This document shows, piece after piece, positions 53,530 through 64,000 of a DNA stretch of 64,000 nucleotides (its first letter is position 1; each line of letters starts with the position of its first letter). Source of the stretch: Symsagittifera roscoffensis (Eukaryota > Xenacoelomorpha > Acoela > Convolutidae); the NCBI RefSeq assembly GCF_963678635.1, contig NC_087064.1, forward strand, positions 44,437,346 to 44,501,345, written 5' to 3'. The notes below the pieces were generated by a model. The model did no database searches. It was not told the origin of the DNA and worked only from the letters and a program-made list of their open reading frames with translations. The translations under genes were made by a program, and so were the position numbers.

Positions 53530-54190
53530 ATTTGTGAAGCTAGTGTATTAGTACGAACCTTCTTTTTTCAACCTAAGTCGAAAATATTGGCGCGGCACCC
53601 CAATATGGTGAGGCACCTTTACAGCTTTTTGATAGCATGTGCTTTGACATCCGAATAGTAATAAATTAACGCAGTTGATGAATTTTGAATTCATCAAATG
53701 AACCGAAAAAAGCTATTTGTTTCAAACAACATCACAATATAAAAACTCGATATCAGAAATTTTCTTACTCAATATCCTCGCAATTTTTTGAAATGCATAA
53801 TTTATACATAACGTGGCTTTATGCTTTGCGATTTGTTACATGCAAAGTTAGTGTGGATGCCTTCAGTTTGTTATATTCCAAATTATTAATTGCAAAATTG
53901 AGTCTATTTGTATTTGGTGCTGAATCGCATTGGCACTTTGTTAGCATATGTAGCTGCTTTATTCGTGACTAGTGTTTGTCGGTTGTTAAGCTTGAGTGGC
54001 TGAGGGGATTGTGCGTGAGACTCAAAATCTCTTGATTGCAGTAGGTCGCAGATTCCAATCGTACACGTAGCCGAGTTTTTGCTAAATCGAGGCTTATTTC
54101 TACTTTTTCATATTTAACTTGATTGAGCTGCTTTTTGGTCGTGTTCTCACAAGTGTTTGCGAAGCGCAGCTTCGCCTCTGTGTAAAACAT
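53530..54190 (+). mobile_element. tRNA-derived SINE-like unit, copy 3
   Basis: Head at about 53,985-54,075 (AGTGGCTGAGGGGATTG, then AGGTCGCAGATTCCAATCG), shared CGTAGCCGAGTTTTTGCTAA, GGCTTATTTCTACTTTTTC and the tail GTGTTTGCGAAGCGCAGCTT to CGCCTCTGTG at 54,180. The upstream part (GCAGTTGATGAATTTTGAAT, CATCAAATGAACCGA) matches copy 1. Confidence 0.7.
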
Positions 54191-57100
54191 GAATCTGAAT
54201 ATTATAAAATAATGCTGAATTGTATAGAATATACAATTGCGACATATGAAAATTGATGTTCATTTAAGAAAGCTGGAACACATTTTTATTGTAGTCAGTA
54301 AACAAATTTCAGACGCGATTAAAAGAATAAATTTAGTTTAATTTCTCCTAATTTCAGTTTTGCATTGGCGTATAAATTCATTTTTGTGGTCATCTCTAAT
54401 TTTTTTAATAAAACTTCCTAGGCCCCTTGATTAAAATCAAAGCCCAATTTACTTATTCAATTTCCTCGGACCCTGGTTAAAATTAATTGGCTATCCAACT
54501 TGATAACGAATTGTGATAGTGCATTACGAGGCTAAACTGTGTATGCTGTGAATTGTAAGTGGTTTCCGCAACAAGGACGCTCTCTTGTTCGTCTTTTGTT
54601 CTTTTGTTTTCCTTGATTGTTTCGACAAAATTTAACAGGTTTGAAGAACTGTCTCCTGATTCCAGATATGTTTCTATCCAGTGCACTGTTTGGCCTGAAA
54701 ATGTGATATAGGTTTTTTCGGTTTACTTGTTTTGAGTTCATTAACATTTTTACAACTATCTGCTGAATGCTTATATTTCAAGAATAGGAGCTTGCTATTC
54801 GTTGCTACGCGTTTTGTTTTTTTTTGGTTTGAATTTTGTGGTGAGCTTTGGACCCTTCAAAAATGCAGTGGTTCAGGATATACTAAATTTCCAGAATAAG
54901 AAAAGTCTCTACAAGTGAAAAAAGGTTGTTCGAGTCTTCAGTAAGATCCTCAAGCAAACTTTTTAAATTAAAAAAAATTAACTTTCATACATCGATTTTT
55001 GGTTTAATTTTGGGAAGGAGAATGACTTGATTGCGAGTGGTGTGTTAGATATTATAATGTATAATGTGAAAACTTCATGATAGTGGCATAAATCCTGTTG
55101 AAGGAATGTATATGCACTCAGTGAGATACTAATTTCGCCCCCAAATAGTTTCAAGTAAGACTTGCTAATTGCTCCGACTTTTGAAGAAAACAAGACTGCT
55201 CGTATATCAGGGCAATGCCCTGAATGTTGACTTCCCCTTATTCCATATCGAATAGCTTTTGGGGAAAAATATTGAAAGTTGGAGGGATTTTGTTGTGCGG
55301 GATAATTCGCCATGCATAAATAATTCGCCTTAAGCCTTCATCTTAAAATATTCAAAATAAAATATTCAAAACGCGCATAAATTAGTTCAAAGCATGGCCA
55401 AATTGTCAACTTTTTAAACTCCCAGAACTTCGTAAAAAATGATTGTAGCTATAATATCTTTTCAATGAGTATAAAAAAACTTTGCCAAAATCGAATTCGG
55501 TCGCCGAAAATTGATTGAATAACAAACCGCCTCAAGCATAAATATTCTGTTTTCTCAGTTTTATGTAGTACTTTCTCTTAATTGTTGGTGGCTTTAAAAA
55601 TTTAATTCAGTAAATTTTGGTATTGTGTGAGTTTATTTTTCTCTATATCCCATCCCCTCTTCTCTACAAAGCACAATATTTCATTTGGAGTGAAAGATTT
55701 CTCGACACAACCAATTTTCTACCCTAATTCAACTCATCAATTCATTTAAACTAGCTGGGAATGGAGTATCTATGCCTTTATTTGGCTTTTCCTAAGTTAA
55801 CTGGCTCGAATAAAAAATTGTTTTTCATTCTGAGTCCTTGATATTAAATCAATCGATATTGAAAATTTTGTTATTTTTCATCCATAGTTCAGTCTTGAAA
55901 TTTGAAGGTTAATTTCTCTAATTTTATGGTTGTTTGCTTTATTTATTAAAATCAGAAAATAAAAAAAGAGCATTTTTGCAGGAAAAAAGTTTAAAAAAAA
56001 CACCAGAATCTTTATACTCGGGTGGATTTGCTTATTTCAGACAAAATTCGACGATTGAATTAATCATTTTAAATTCAAAAGTTTTATGACCCAATGAAGC
56101 TATTGACAACCTGAATGCAAAAATAAAAACGTGACCAAATTTGATACAAATCTGGGGTTACAAACGTTGTCAATTTGGACAAAGTTATGCGGACTTCTAA
56201 AAATTTATCCAGGACGCGCGATCCCCAGAGATTTTGGAAAGGTGCGTATTTAATGCTTTTCCATATAACTTTTACAAATAGCGACTCAAATTAAATAAGA
56301 AGAGTCGCTAGCTGTGCGAAAGAACAATGTTACGACCATATTGAAAAAATACAGAAAAATGTCATTTTTTTACTTCGAGTTGGTGCGGGTTTTTGTTCGT
56401 GGTGTGATGAGAAAGTTATACAAACGCGTGCATAGAAAACTAAAGAATTAGGCATCATTTGCAACAGTTGTCTTTTTAATGACAAAAAAAATTCAATCAT
56501 AATTTTTATAAAATTAATTTGAAAAGAATTGAATAAAGTTTTCATTTTTTTGCTAAGTTTTTAGAAGATATGTTTATTGCCAAAGAAGCTCTAGATGAAG
56601 CTGTCGAAACTAGTTGTTTTTATTGATATCAAGTTTTTCTGCCTTATTGACCGATTTGCATATAATGAGTGTTTCTTGTTAGCTCTACTTACTCGAAACA
56701 TAAAAAAGTTCTGAAATTTCCAACCGGGTTCTCTCGACGCTGCGACATTTTTCAGCATTGTTTTCGACTGAACTGAACAAATTCGTCTAAACGGAACAAA
56801 ACATAACAGAAATAAACCCGAAAACAAAGTACTCACCTATTTTTAATGGGCGAAACAACTTAGTTCGGGCTAAGGTAATCTAATTTTTTTTCAAAAACCA
56901 AGCTATCAATGATTTTCATCGTACCAAGTGTTTCTAAATTTTTGTTTTTTTGATTTAAAAGGACTATTTGAGGTTTTTTGGCTTTTTATTGAGAATTTTG
57001 TTCGAACACTTGACCGTTTCACCGGTGTGTTTTGACGCTATTTTGATTAGCTCAAAGAATGATGGTAGAGGTTCAAGTGTAGTGTTGTATTAAAACTATA

Positions 57101-57911
57101 TCAGCTATAATTTCCAAGAAAATGTCGAATTTTTTTCTCCCTTTATTCGAAATTTTCAAGTGAAATCATGGTAGTCGTAATTTTCTGTACTGTTTACACA
57201 GCAAGCAGTTATGGCGTTTTTAATTTTTTTTTCATTGAAACTATTTTGTGGCCTATGTCTTAATAACAGCTGTAATATGGCCCTTTATTTTCCCAAGTAA
57301 AATATAAAATACGAAACGCATGTCATGTAGGTTGCCTAGGGGAATTGAAAAAGTTCAACAGTCAAAGGTTTCTGCATGAGCAAAATTATCCAAAAATTTT
57401 TCAACAGTTTTTTTGTTTTTAAAATTTTTTGTCGTGGTTTTCTCGCACTGTTAAGTGTATTTTATGGGATATATTACGGCTTTAACAAATCTTAATAACT
57501 AGTTTTCTCTCTGCGTTGAAAAGTTGTCGAAATTTGCCAACTATTTGGAGGATCAACTTTTTCGTGTAAAATTCATTGTAATGAGGTTTAAGATTGAAGA
57601 GTGGCGAGTGTTTTTTTAAATTATGATTTTTATAGGTTAGCAGTTTGTGTTGTAGGAGCTTTGCCGTAGAGTGATCTTATGTACCAAAATATTTTTAGTC
57701 CACTGCCTTTTTCTCTTAGAGAATGAACTTGCGTTCTGAGAAACTTTTTGGACAGCTTAGACAGTATATTGGCACCGGTTCGGGTGATTTTAGAGGAATT
57801 TAAGGAATATTTTGCAATAAGTAATATAAGTAAATCATACCAAAGGGAGAACATTGGAAGACAAAATGTGGCAACCAGAGTTGAGAAAAACCAACCCCCA
57901 CCATCCCATTC

Positions 57912-57960
<49 letters not shown>

Positions 57961-58575
57961 TAGCACAATCCCTCTTCGGCACGCTACTGAAAGCACGAGA
58001 TGTAGTTTTTTATTCAACTTGTCTTGGTCAAGGTTGATTTTTCAATTTTACAAAGCAAAAATTGAGCAATTTCAAAAACTAACAGAAATTTGGCAGTCAA
58101 AAATTGTAACGATGTGATCTTTGCAGTTGTGAACATTATTATAAGCATTGAGCGCAGCTGCGAGATCGGCGTGCCAAAAAAGATGCAGAAATCTTTGGCA
58201 AAATCAGAAAAAAAGCAAGTTTTAAGTCTTGAAGTCTAAGTGGATACCTATGTCTCGAATCTGTAAGTAATACATTTGCCATATAGGTTTTCTAACCACA
58301 ATATTTGGTACAAATTGGTCTACAATCTTTATCATTTATGTAAGAGCATGAGCTGAAAATTAATAAATATTCTGACAGAACTCGCCGTCTTTTGTTTCCA
58401 GGGAAACAGCTGATTAAATATACTACAGATTTAAAAAATAAAATTGCGTGAACAAAATACAACAAAAGTGTGCGTAGACTCTGGCAGCTGTATACTGTGA
58501 TTACAATTGATGATGGTATTTTGACAGACATGAATTGTGCATTCTAAGGAACACCTGATAATTTGTAATGGAAAA
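54191..58575. other. Intergenic, no gene seen
   Basis: AT-rich. Short open stretches on both strands show no recognisable domain. A segment near 55,194 (GACTGCTCGTATATCAGGGC) recurs with changes near 59,678, hinting at another dispersed repeat. It holds the (CA)n(CG)n tract at 57,913-57,960. Confidence 0.5.
57913..57960. repeat. (CA)n-(CG)n microsatellite
   Basis: About sixteen CA units followed directly by seven or eight CG units; alternating purine-pyrimidine throughout, so Z-DNA-prone. Confidence 0.95.
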
Positions 58576-61500
58576 ATGTCCTTGGAACCAAAATTCGTCC
58601 TCATTTTAATACTTTTTTGGCTGTTTTTACTGGAAAAAGTGAATCCTGAGGTTTCGAAATGTTTTATTTGTGACGAAGATTTACCTGCTATCGTTCCCGA
58701 AGATTCCAGGGTGGCAAGGTCAGTAATAGTTTTTAATTTTTTCTACTATGCTGAGCTGAATACTGAACATGATGAAACTTGCGGACAACAACCCAGTAAA
58801 ACACAGCGGTCAACAAAAAAAGCGCAGGTTCATTGTATACATTCGTGCGAAGGAAAAACAAACGGAGCCCATAAATAAGTTCTTATCGCATTTTTGCGGT
58901 GGTAATTGAATTGAGAAAAGCTTGTTTTTGGTCTGGCAAATTTCATTAACATTTTTTACTTGCAATGACTATCCTTTCAATTCGTGATGATACCCTTGAG
59001 AAATCATTATGAGAGCATTATAACGGCAATAGTTAGTCAATAATTCTGGGCACTAGACCAACTCATCGTCGGATTAAAAGGTTCTATCGATTAAGTGATA
59101 ACGTGCAATTTATCAAAAATAACAAACGTGGGCGTGTATGGGGCGGTGGCTAATGCTTCTTTTTCCTTGGGAATTAGACTCTCTCACCATCCGAAGGGTC
59201 CCCACTTTGTTACTATCTACGGCATCCCGTTTCGGGCGAGCAACACTAATATTAATCTAGAAACACATTTTTTTCAAAGATCCGATATGCTAAATTTAAA
59301 GTGGAGCGCGCCAAAATAACCCATTTTTCTTACCAAAATTTTCCAAACAGTGTCCAAAACAGCTTTTTGGCCTGTTGTTTTTTCAAATTGGCAAAGGGCA
59401 GATTTTTTAAAATAAGGTTTTTATAAGTAATTTTAGAGAGCTCGAAAAATCAACTTGGCCAACTTAAATAAGTCAACAAATTTATTGAAAACCGATTTTA
59501 AAAATCCGTTCCTTCTCCCTTGAGAAAATCTTGGATGCGTCCCTTACACAAGTGATGCATTGTGCTTTAAAAAGTCTGGCTATAATAATCGTTGAGCTAG
59601 CGCAAAACTGAAGGAAAAAATGCGTTTCAAGTGTAAAAATTTTAAATACAAAACGAATGAGATGCAAAAGCAAACAGGACTACTCGTATCAGGGCGAAAA
59701 CCAGAATTTTCCGACTGCCTTTTAAGTTAAGGTCTATGGAGCAGTAAGAACAAGAAAAAAATAAATGTCAAAGAAAAAAATAAGTTTTTTTTAATTTGAA
59801 AATTTTTTTGCGAAAATCATCTCCCCACACGCCATATAAAGTACAAAAATAGTTTTCGCTCCTAGTAACAAATCAGTTATGGCAAATAAGCTTCCATCAA
59901 CCAATTTGGAACCATTTCTAAGACGGATTAAACCTTCGCTTGCGCGTTGAAAGCACGAAATATACCGCACGTTAATTGTTCCAAATTGACCGAAATGACA
60001 ACCTTTATACCACCATAACTTTACGAAGATCACGGGTGAAATATCTTTTCAAATTTAAGCTCAGGTAACAATACCTTTCGAATGATTTTGACAAATGGAT
60101 CAACCATGGCTAGTTAAAAAGTCAAAATTTGTCTGAAAAAAAACAACAAAGAGTACAAATATTCCGCTTCTTTGGTTACGAAAGTCGGAACAACAAAAGA
60201 TTGCATCAGTATCTTATACTGGCAAAGAAAATGACACAAAAATGCAGTTAAGCAAACCAGTGAAAAACTTTCATGGCCGTATTCAGAATTGCATACAAGT
60301 CGATGACTTGAAAAAAAAATTGCAAGAAAGGAAAACAGAGAAAGATCTGGTCAAAAAGAAAATAAGCAGGTGTATACGATTATAGATAAATTAACTATCG
60401 TTTCTCATAATAAGATAACGAAAAAGAAAGGTTTATTTGAAAATTATTTTAAAATCAATGAAAAGTTTATTAATTCGTCCGTTTTGTAATTCTGGCCTTA
60501 TTAATGACCCAAAGTGTTTTGAATTTGTATGAGTAAGTTGCGTGCTTGCTTGTTGGCAATTGACCAGCTTTATCTAGCCCGAAAAAAGCAAAAAAATTGT
60601 ATAATTGTCTAATGATAGTTTGAAACAAAGAAATTTAACTTTGTGCCTATTACATAAAACAAACGACATTTTACCTCTGCTTTTGGCTAAATAAGTGACA
60701 AGCTAAGCATCTTTGAAATACCTTCATTTGTAAAAAGACTAAAATTAATTGTAAAGTATTAAAGAAGCTTGGAATCAAGTGCATGCACACCGTATTTTGT
60801 TCATAATTTAGAGTCAAAGCATTCAAATTTGAAATTATTTAATTGTGAGTCTAATAACTAATAAAAGCTAAATTTGATAAAAGGAAACAGAAATCTCAGC
60901 TTACTCTAGGACCTAATTTCTCTGACAAGCCCTTTTTTGTATTTAATTTGTTCTTGAATTTAAATATCTTTTTTCTTTGTTTTACAGTATTATAAGGCTC
61001 AGATTAGAATTATCATTAATTTTTGCTTTTTGCGCGTGCCGGGAAAAATAAAAAGGGTAACAAGGGCTCAGGAGCTCACTGGGTTAAACTAACAGAGGAA
61101 TAATTAACTGGGGATGAGTACGAGAAGGTAAATGGGCAGAATAGGAGAAGATAGAAAGAGAAAAAAAGGGTAAAAGGAAAATTAATAATTTATATTAATT
61201 TTTATTCGAACTTATTTGGAATAAATTTAACCTATTTACTAAGTGTTCGTATTACATGAAAGGCTCGTACCGTTCATGGCGCAGCGGTAGAGCGCCGGGA
61301 TTCATCGCTGGATTCATAGACACGATCCCTTCTGGGAACCTTTTTTGTATGTATATTTACTCATTTTGTTGTGTTTAAATAGACAAGGTAGGTTTGAATC
61401 AGATTATCTGATCTCGTTACCTATCCTTTCAACGTTAACAGCATTTATTCTAATTGGAAAGTGTTTGAAAATATATTCCGTATTTTTGATAAATAAACTC

Positions 61501-63310
61501 TTCTTCTTTAGAATTCTTTCTACTTACCGTTTTTTGATATAACTGTAAAATAGGGTTTGCATTGTCTAAGAGAAGTAGCATGAGGTGTTAAAAAAGTTTT
61601 AGCGAAAATCTAGGTGATAACCAAGGTAAAAAACCATTGAATAGTTTTCGAGAATTGAAGTATTGCATGTCAAACCTATGACGTGTGGTGACTGACTAAG
61701 AAGCTTCCGGTGGGTTTTTAGACCCGTTTAAAATTTTATTTACCCGCTTTGACAAGTACGAAATTAAGTACGAAATTAAGTAAAACTGCTGTCAATTTAC
61801 TAACACTGTCAAATATGCCTAAATTCTAGGCTTTCATTTTCAGAACCTCTCATCTAATCACTAAAAAGAAACGACACAATTGAAAGAAAAGATGAATTGT
61901 GCAGCAACTGGCTATATTTTGTTTTTTAACAATTGGTTTTGCTGCAAATGCTACCTGACCTTGATACTTGCTGATCTTATATTTATACTTTAGATTTTAC
62001 CTTAAGTTCTTTTTGATTGAACTCTCACCGCGTGTGAATCAGCCGGAAGCTATTTATAAAATGCAAATGCTTTGGGATCTACTTAACAATTGCCCCCCCC
62101 CCCCCTTGGTATCTACTTAAGAATTGCCACCCCTATTAATAAAAGCAGTAAATTAGAACTGAGCTTTCTATTGAGAATTATAATTTAGCTGCATTCGGAT
62201 TGGTCGAAAATGCGTTATTTTAATCTACTTAACAATTGCCCCCCTTTTTCTTAAAAGGGGGGCAATTGTTAAGTTGATCCATGTTTTGTACTACAAACTG
62301 AATTGTATATCTTAAAATAGTAGGAAGCAGCCAATTTCATTTTTGACGTTTGCAAACAGGTTCCCGCAGTTAAACTCTATCCGTTCCTCTGAGCCGATGC
62401 TGGCTGATTTTGGGTTCTTGAGTTTCAACCAAATAGTGTCGGAGATGTTCTGTGGGAGCCAGTGCGTGTTCCACCCAGAGTGCAAGTCATTCAACTACAA
62501 CCTCGCAGTGAAGCAGTGCAACCTACTGGCTACAGATATTCTTTTGAAGAATATATCCTCTTCTGATTGTTAGTTTCCCGAAAGTTCCTCCCTCATTTAA
62601 GTGTTCTAGAACTCAATAGGCAATCCGATTAAACTTAAACGCGTACTTTTAAGCATGTTTCCTGTCTGAGTCTGAGGTGGCTGTATTGAAAAAATTTAAG
62701 CGGGAGCGAGTTTTCGAGTATAAATAGACTTTCTGAGCTCTTTCCAAACAGTAAAAACAAATCACGTTTGCCCGAGTGGAAGTCATTCTCTGACACTTCA
62801 GCAATAGTAGACAAAAATGCAATTTTGAATTTTAGACATTTTGTGAAGGTTTTGAGTTTGACCATAAATATTTCAAATATTTTCTTCTGGCACGTTCTGT
62901 CGTCTTATAATTAGTATGTATAAGCGCTAGAGACGCCTTAAGTAAAAATTTACTGTCGTTCAGCCAAAAAGGGATAGTGATAAGAAAACACTCAGCCAAA
63001 GGATCAAGAAACCACTCAGATGTAAGATCTGTTCACTTAGAACACATTCGAGTTAATTGATCAGTGTAACATCAGTAAGGAACATCACCCAAGTTGAATG
63101 AAAGTAGTTGATTTGACCCTAATTTTAGACGCTGATGAAGATGGGGTGTGGTTGCACCAGAGTGTCGGTCCCCTACCCCGAGGATGTCCCAACACCTCTG
63201 CAGTCTTATCTGACTGTGTGCATTTCTGGGTCCAGTCATACACTACTCATGAGATGGTACTCGAGTGGAAGCTAGTTTCGGACAGCGACCAAAAAACTCA
63301 CTATTTAGTG
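58576..63310 (+). CDS. Secreted PAN/apple-domain protein, 5' exons (continues past 63,310)
   Basis: Exons 58576-58718, 62360-62568 and 63129-63310, with GT/AG introns and matching phases 2 and 1; the last donor is at 63,311, so the gene goes on, probably beyond the window. Exon 1 gives a signal peptide (LEPKFVLILILFWLFLLEK) and CFICDEDLPAIVPEDSRVAR. Exon 2 is a PAN/apple-like module: MFCGSQCVFHPECKSFNYNL followed by KQCNLLA has the C..C.....C.sF.Yn....C.L pattern. Exon 3 has two cysteines and no recognised fold (GVWLHQSVGPLPRGC, FWVQSYTTHEMVLEWK). PAN modules bind proteins or sugars outside cells. An exon between 58,719 and 62,359 could have been missed, so the join of exons 1 and 2 is less certain than that of exons 2 and 3. 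Confidence 0.6.
58880..61260. other. Intron-like sequence, nothing recognised
   Basis: Lies within the long first intron of the PAN-domain gene as modelled. A 74-codon open stretch (59,095-59,319) and others show no known domain. AT-rich with long A-runs. Confidence 0.45.
61268..61345 (+). repeat. Degenerate tRNA-like sequence
   Basis: TGGCGCAGCGGTAGAGCGCC is a very good A-box and D-arm region, followed by GGGATTCATCGCTGG and CACGATCCC where a B box is expected. The T arm is damaged and the acceptor arms do not pair, so this is a tRNA pseudogene or SINE head. Confidence 0.6.
62077..62280. mobile_element. Small inverted-repeat element with poly-C tracts (MITE-like)
   Basis: GATCTACTTAACAATTGCC followed by a C-run occurs at the left end (62,077), again in altered form near 62,110, and near 62,222. 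The right end is the reverse complement (GGGGGGCAATTGTTAAGT then TGATCC at 62,280). The left repeat has about 13 C, the right side only six. The element lies about 80 bp before PAN exon 2. Confidence 0.65.
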
Positions 63311-64000
63311 GTAAGGTTTTTCGCTTAGCCAAAGCTGATAACCAAATCATTGCGACAAGCTGATCACCGCGACAGTAGACTTTGAATTTCTCTTACCATT
63401 CGTTTGTCATTCTGATTTGTTGGTATCACATTCACACTTGAAAGTCTTTTGCACATAGTTATTAGCTGTGTCGAGCAAACCTAAACGGTTGTCGATCATA
63501 AATAAGGGTTTAGACAATTGTGACAATTTCCTCTATAGAAGTTTTAATTGCGTTATTAATAGTTTTGTGAAAGGGCTCTCAAAATTTCTGAAACCTCGAC
63601 AGTCACGTGACATAAAAGTAGCAATTTTTTGAGTTCAACGAGCAAATGAACAATTTTTTTTCAAGTTTCGTCATTTTCTTTGAAACTATAAGATATGGGG
63701 TTGAAATTTTGACAAATGCAAGATGAAACTATTTGAAAGGGCTTTGCAAATTTGAGAAAAAAAAATGTTTCGAAGGCGTAAATTAGCCACTATATCATAT
63801 TTACTTTTAGTTGTGTTCCTGCTGTGGAAATATCCTCGCAGTCAATGTAAACAGTTTGAATTACTGGGGTCAAAATAATTCTTTAAAAAGCTTACAAGCT
63901 TAAATTGCTCTTTATCCCGCCAAAAAATGACATATAACAGAAGTGAAAGAAATACTTGGTCGGCTTCAAAAATCGCTAAAACTTTCGAATAATGTTGCGC
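63311..64000. other. No further exon recognised to the right edge
   Basis: The next exon of the PAN-domain gene was not identified. The sequence is AT-rich and without long open frames. Confidence 0.4.

Noticed and set aside
58719-58878. Continuation of the signal-peptide exon as a single-exon 113-aa protein (or Ly6-like protein)
   Set aside because: A good GT donor at 58,719 and a phase-matched acceptor at 62,360 make splicing into the PAN exon more likely; the read-through sequence shows no Ly6 cysteine pattern.
61268-61345. A functional tRNA gene
   Set aside because: The T arm and acceptor stem are disrupted, although the D-arm region is well preserved.
1-64000. CRISPR arrays, operons, ribosome-binding sites or bacterial terminators
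   Set aside because: None seen; spliced genes and eukaryotic transposons show this is animal nuclear DNA.

Overview
The window is nuclear DNA of an invertebrate animal. Coding exons are short and bounded by GT/AG splice sites, introns are AT-rich and reach 7 kb, and there is an innexin (an invertebrate gap-junction family), a NELF-C/D subunit gene and a PRDM8-like zinc-finger gene. Retrotransposons, tRNA-derived SINE-like units, MITE-like elements and several unnamed repeat families fill most of the space between exons. I cannot place the species; a lophotrochozoan or another aquatic invertebrate would fit.

Layout. 1-9,660 (minus): the internal region of a large Ty3/Gypsy-type LTR retrotransposon with gag, protease, RT and RNase H in one 2,040-aa frame, integrase in a second frame, and a C-terminal integrase piece followed in the same frame, after one stop codon, by an extra ORF that looks like a TARG1/OARD1-type macro domain. 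10.4-13.2 kb: a non-coding tract with about sixteen copies of a motif close to ACCCCTCCGGATT. 13,759-31,808 (plus): a ten-exon gene for a predicted 935-aa protein with an N-terminal BAR-like coiled coil (layout similar to fungal Pil1/Lsp1) and a long disordered tail. Its 7.3-kb fourth intron contains, on the opposite strand, a complete five-exon innexin gene (24,611-19,229).

32.7-38.3 kb: a tandem array of a 1.8-2.5 kb unit. 39,168-40,691 (minus): the 3' exons of a PRDM8/ZNF488-like gene. 43,833-48,317 (minus): a CR1-like LINE with an SGNH-esterase-like ORF1 and an uninterrupted ORF2 that carries a 2A-like peptide ahead of the endonuclease and RT. 48.9-51.2 kb and 53.5-54.2 kb: SINE-like units. 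51,198-52,910 (plus): an intact single-exon NELF-C/D (TH1) gene. 58,576-63,310 (plus): the first exons of a secreted PAN/apple-domain protein, running towards the right edge. A 0.35-0.45 kb repeat family ending in a CCAAC...GTTGG hairpin occurs at about ten places across 14.7-51 kb.

The host genes show no functional link to one another beyond the nesting. The observations most worth pursuing are the macro-like ORF in the Gypsy element with its stop codon at a perfect palindrome, the dense CTCCGGATT motif field, the possible animal Pil1-like protein, and the long inverted duplication in the innexin intron. Exon joins were checked for phase by hand; all family assignments come from reading the translations, with no database search.
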